A stretch of DNA of 64,000 nt, taken from contig MU400524.1 of the NCBI GenBank assembly GCA_022578965.1, positions 248,001-312,000 on the forward strand, written 5' to 3'. Position numbers and translations under genes: made by a program. Of the stretch, positions 60,925-64,000 are shown in pieces. The notes under the pieces are model-generated. The model did not search any database. It saw only the letters and a program-made list of their open reading frames with translations, and was not told the origin of the DNA. The stretch's first letter is position 1; each line of letters begins with the position of its first letter. The stretch comes from Xylaria sp. FL1777 (Eukaryota > Ascomycota > Sordariomycetes > Xylariales > Xylariaceae).

Positions 60925-62791
60925 TCATTCAAATTGTCCCTCTGTGTTACCCTCGCCCATACTCTTGCTGCTGCTGCTCCCGCTCTGTATGGCGCCGAGT
61001 ATGCCATCGATATAGCTAGCGCCGCTCCACTTCTGATGCGTAAGGACATCGCAGCCGAGCTCCTTCTCGCGGCGCTGCACGAGGTTGACGTATGCCAGCA
61101 TGCCATCCTGCTTGAACTCGCGGGCCAGCTCGTTGGTGATGGTGGCGGTGCTGTGGAGGCCTGCGAGCGAGATGAGTTGCAGCACGAAGCCCTCGCGCGC
61201 AATGTCCCAGATGAAGGACTTGAGCGTCTCGTCGTTGAAACCGTGCGCCATCCAGTTGAACGATGGGGATAGATTATACACGAGTCCCTTGCCGGGGTTG
61301 ACGGAGCGCACGGCACGGCCGAGCTTGGTCGCCACCTCGACGTTCGGGTCACCTGTCTCGACCCACAGCAGGTCAGCAAAGGGGGCGAAGGCGAGGGCCC
61401 GCTTCGTCGCCGCCTCCATGCCTGCGCGGTAGTGGTAGAAGCCCTCGCGCGTTCGCGGCACGTCCCAGTTCCATACGATGGGCTTCTGTACGAGCGAGTT
61501 CGCGAGTTCTCGCCGCCGCGTGACGCTCAGACTACTGTCCGCCGCGACCGCGGAGAGATAACCGTCAATCTTGTCCTGTGCGATGCCCTGGGCGCGCATC
61601 TGCTCGACGGCCGCCTCGTCAAATGTCACGAGCTTGTGGGTTTTCACCCATTTGGCTTCGAAGGCGTCGATCTCGGCACCCGAGACGCCGTTGGCCTCCA
61701 TCTCCTGCAGAGTCTCGGCAAGAGGCGCTACCCCATCTTCTGCGACACCGAGAATGAATTCGTGGTCGCGAGTGTCGATAGCGCTTGAGATGAGCCTGCC
61801 GCTCTCCGAGTCTGTTCGTGCGATCACCAGGTTCTCTGTTCCCATGACATCCCACTGGAAACGCGCGGCAACAAGGCGATTGATGTGGTCGCCTATGGGC
61901 ACGAGCACCTTACCCGCGAGGTGTCCGCACTTCTTGCCACCGTGCAACTGGTCCTCAAAATGTACGGCCGCTGCGCCGTTCTCGGCAAACAGCTTTGCGA
62001 GCTTTAACACGGCGCTGAGACCACCGTGACCGGTATCGCCGTCTGCTACGATGGGTCGTAGGTAGTCGACGTAGGGGGTCTTCTTACGCTGCTCGGGAGT
62101 CATCTTGCGGCGGAGGTCCCATTGTTTGCGGTCGTGCATAGATTGCGCTTTAGCCATGCGCTGGACCTGGTTGGGCACCGTGTTGTAAGGGTAATCGCCA
62201 AAATCCGGGGAGACCTCGTTCGTGGTCGTCAGGACGCTTGAACAGGCCCAGCCTGAGATGTAGAGGACCTCCTGGTGCGGTGCTTGTTGAGTCATCTGGA
62301 CGGGGTCGATAGCTCCCACTATATATCATAAGCAAAAATTAGTAGAGCTGTTTCATATGAAGCGACGTTTTTTGTGACGCACTCGTATGGATGGGCTGTC
62401 CTGCCGCCTCTCTCTCTTTAACCAGGTTGAAGAGCTTCCGCGCCATGACAGAGCTGGGATAGCTTTGCATCTGCGAGCCACGTTTCGACACAACATCGGC
62501 GGCAGTATAGGGTCGCTTGATGCCAGCAAATCTGGGCGTAGACCACCAAGCTTCGACATCTTTGATCTGGCTTTCGTATAGAGCATCTTCTGCAGCACCC
62601 GCTTTTTGCGCTTCAGGAATTAGCTGGAACGAGTCCGAGGCTAACGCTGTCGACAGAGGAGGTTCGACGGGAGGTAGCGACATTCTCGTGGCCGTAGAAG
62701 AGATATGTCGAGCCGAGGCTATGCAGAGAGCCGTTCGAGGAGAAGCCGTCACGAGCCGTCGAGGGGCCTGAATGATAGCTCGGCGAAACAT
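60925..62791 (-). CDS. mclA: Mitochondrial 2-methylisocitrate lyase (isocitrate lyase family)
   Basis: Exons (reverse strand) 62791-62383 and 62318-60925 give 600 residues. The N-terminus is an Arg/Ser/Ala-rich mitochondrial presequence ([20 protein letters not shown]), and there is no C-terminal peroxisomal signal (it ends GQFE). That combination separates it from the peroxisomal glyoxylate-cycle isocitrate lyase. The family active site KKCGH lies at about 265-269, with [18 protein letters not shown] before it and NLSPSFNW later. It splits 2-methylisocitrate to pyruvate and succinate in the methylcitrate cycle, which clears propionyl-CoA from odd-chain fatty acids and branched amino acids. 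The ATG at 62791 was chosen because it begins the presequence. Confidence 0.92.
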
Positions 62792-63821
62792 TTTATGAGT
62801 GATGCAGCTCAAGCAGCTTATAGATTGCTAGAGGACCAAATGGAGAACTGCACATTTAAATGGCCGTTTGGAAATCAATAAGCTACAAGACTGACAAAAG
62901 AGAGCAAGTACAAATAGTACAAATAGACGTCACAGGCCGCAGACATGTAAAATGGTCGGAAGTTCCGATAGCAGGTCGGATAGCGCCGTACCAGATCATA
63001 GTGTACCGCCTAAAACCGTTATATATAAGTAGGCGGGCATACGTTCGGCCTGTAATTCGGCCTGTAATTCGGCGGTGGCCAAGTATCCCGTCACTGTTTA
63101 GTCACCCTTGCCAGAGCTCGGCTAGAGGCTTCTTCAAGGAGGTCTTGAAATCTCCCGAGGTGCGAGTAAGGCCTGATCAACGCCTACATAACTCAATTAT
63201 TTTCTGTGCAGTGTCCTGAGAACGTAGCTTCAGTCAAAACTGCGACTGTTCAATATTCTTGTTTATTTTTACAGGAAATAAATTATCTACATACATGTGC
63301 AGTAGCTAAGGTAGGTACCTATCAGTAGGTATGTATTTCAGGGGTCCGGATATGTACCACAGCCGGACCTAGGTAAGCTAACAGGAGGCCTAGTCCGAAA
63401 TGGACAAAAGGAGACGTAATGATTGGCCAATGGCCGACTACAGGCGCTTTCTGGGGAACCAAGTCACTAAAACCCTGCCATCTACAAACGGTTTCCCTCG
63501 GCTCACGCGGGGCAGACCAGCCCACGGAGGGGTACCCCACAGTCTTATCCCCGGTAGGTACCCCTACCATGTATCAAATACCACCACACCAACCCCGTCG
63601 GCAACCCGATACAAGAGAAGCTATCAGCCGAGAAAGCAGGTCAATTGCAGCTCGGCTTCCTCTCACTCTTTGGTTTTTTTCTTCCTCAATTACGCTCTCA
63701 CATCTTCTCACAAATCACCTCCCCTCCCCCTCGGCCCGGCGCAACTCCTAGTACATCCGTGCAAAATACCTATACTCTCCATAGTCTCCGTTCTTTATCA
63801 CTCGTCCATCCTTCACCAACC
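62792..63821. other. Divergent intergenic region
   Basis: About 1 kb between the divergent starts of methylisocitrate lyase and the gene at the right edge, so it probably holds both promoters. It contains a 12-base tandem duplication and a TAGGTACC patch at about 63305-63345. No gene seen. Confidence 0.6.
63044..63073. repeat. Tandem duplication of TTCGGCCTGTAA
   Basis: Two exact 12-base copies plus TTCGGC. Confidence 0.9.
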
Positions 63822-64000
63822 ATGGCCATGAGCATCCGAGCGCCGACGAGGGCGTTGGGTGCTTTGAGGGTGAGTAATTCATACTCATTAGATCAATCAA
63901 ATTGTGACATGAACAGCCCTTTTGTTACTAGACACCGATTTCTCGCAATGCAATCCCGAGCTAACACAGCGTTTGCCTCTAGCAACAACGCGCCGTGCCG
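63822..64000 (+). CDS. Start of a probably mitochondrial protein, cut by window edge
   Basis: ATG in good context (ACCATGGCC) opens a 16-codon exon (63822-63869) ending at GTGAGT. A plausible acceptor at 63982 (after GCTAACAC and a pyrimidine run) continues with QQRAVP to the edge. The 22 visible residues are rich in Arg and Ala and lack acidic residues (MAMSIRAPTRALGALR...), as in mitochondrial presequences. The gene cannot be identified from this much. It is divergent from mitochondrial methylisocitrate lyase. Confidence 0.6.
   Translation, partial: MAMSIRAPTRALGALRVSNSYSLDQSNCDMNSPFVTRHRFLAMQSRANTAFASSNNAPC

Noticed and set aside
60784..62029. Frames antisense to methylisocitrate lyase
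   Set aside because: No recognisable content and exact overlap with a well-supported enzyme gene.

Overview
The window looks like nuclear DNA of a filamentous ascomycete (Pezizomycotina). Genes carry one to eight short introns with GT...AG ends, the proteins are typical fungal families, and intergenic stretches are long. Sordariomycetes is a guess from overall gene style, not something the sequence proves. I joined exons by hand, and every multi-exon model listed as a complete gene keeps one open frame from ATG to stop.

Layout. 0-8.5 kb: a truncated GH105 unsaturated glycuronyl hydrolase (-), a DAL5-type MFS transporter, an RNPS1-like SR/RRM protein, a small cupin protein and a doubtful proline-rich frame. 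8.5-17.2 kb: gene-poor, TA-rich DNA with a broken aminoglycoside-phosphotransferase-like kinase. 17.2-30 kb: three cell-wall genes on the + strand with nothing recognisable between them: a type II membrane GH16 glucanase-like protein, the GT2-type glycosyltransferase and a CRH-type GH16 transglycosylase. 31-37 kb: a six-cysteine small secreted protein, a secreted S41-family peptidase and a decayed flavin monooxygenase. 40.8-48 kb: a LaeA-like methyltransferase, quinolinate phosphoribosyltransferase (NAD synthesis) and two lineage-type hypothetical genes. 48-52.6 kb: gene-poor. 52.6-56.7 kb: a second DAL5-type transporter convergent with a glutamine-synthetase-like ligase. 59.6-64 kb: a short-chain dehydrogenase convergent with mitochondrial methylisocitrate lyase (propionate detoxification), and the first exons of a probably mitochondrial protein at the right edge.

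Working together. The clearest functional grouping is the trio of wall enzymes. The GH105/MFS pair could be a pectin-fragment utilisation unit, and the MFS/glutamine-synthetase-like pair a nitrogen-scavenging unit; both are inferences from adjacency. No conventional biosynthetic cluster, CRISPR, rRNA or convincing tRNA was seen.

The most unusual non-genic signal is a 9-base motif, TACTGCGTA (either strand). It occurs at least nine times, always outside genes, where about 0.5 occurrences would be expected for random equal-base DNA of this length. Patches built from TAGGTACCTA-like palindromes are also scattered between genes.
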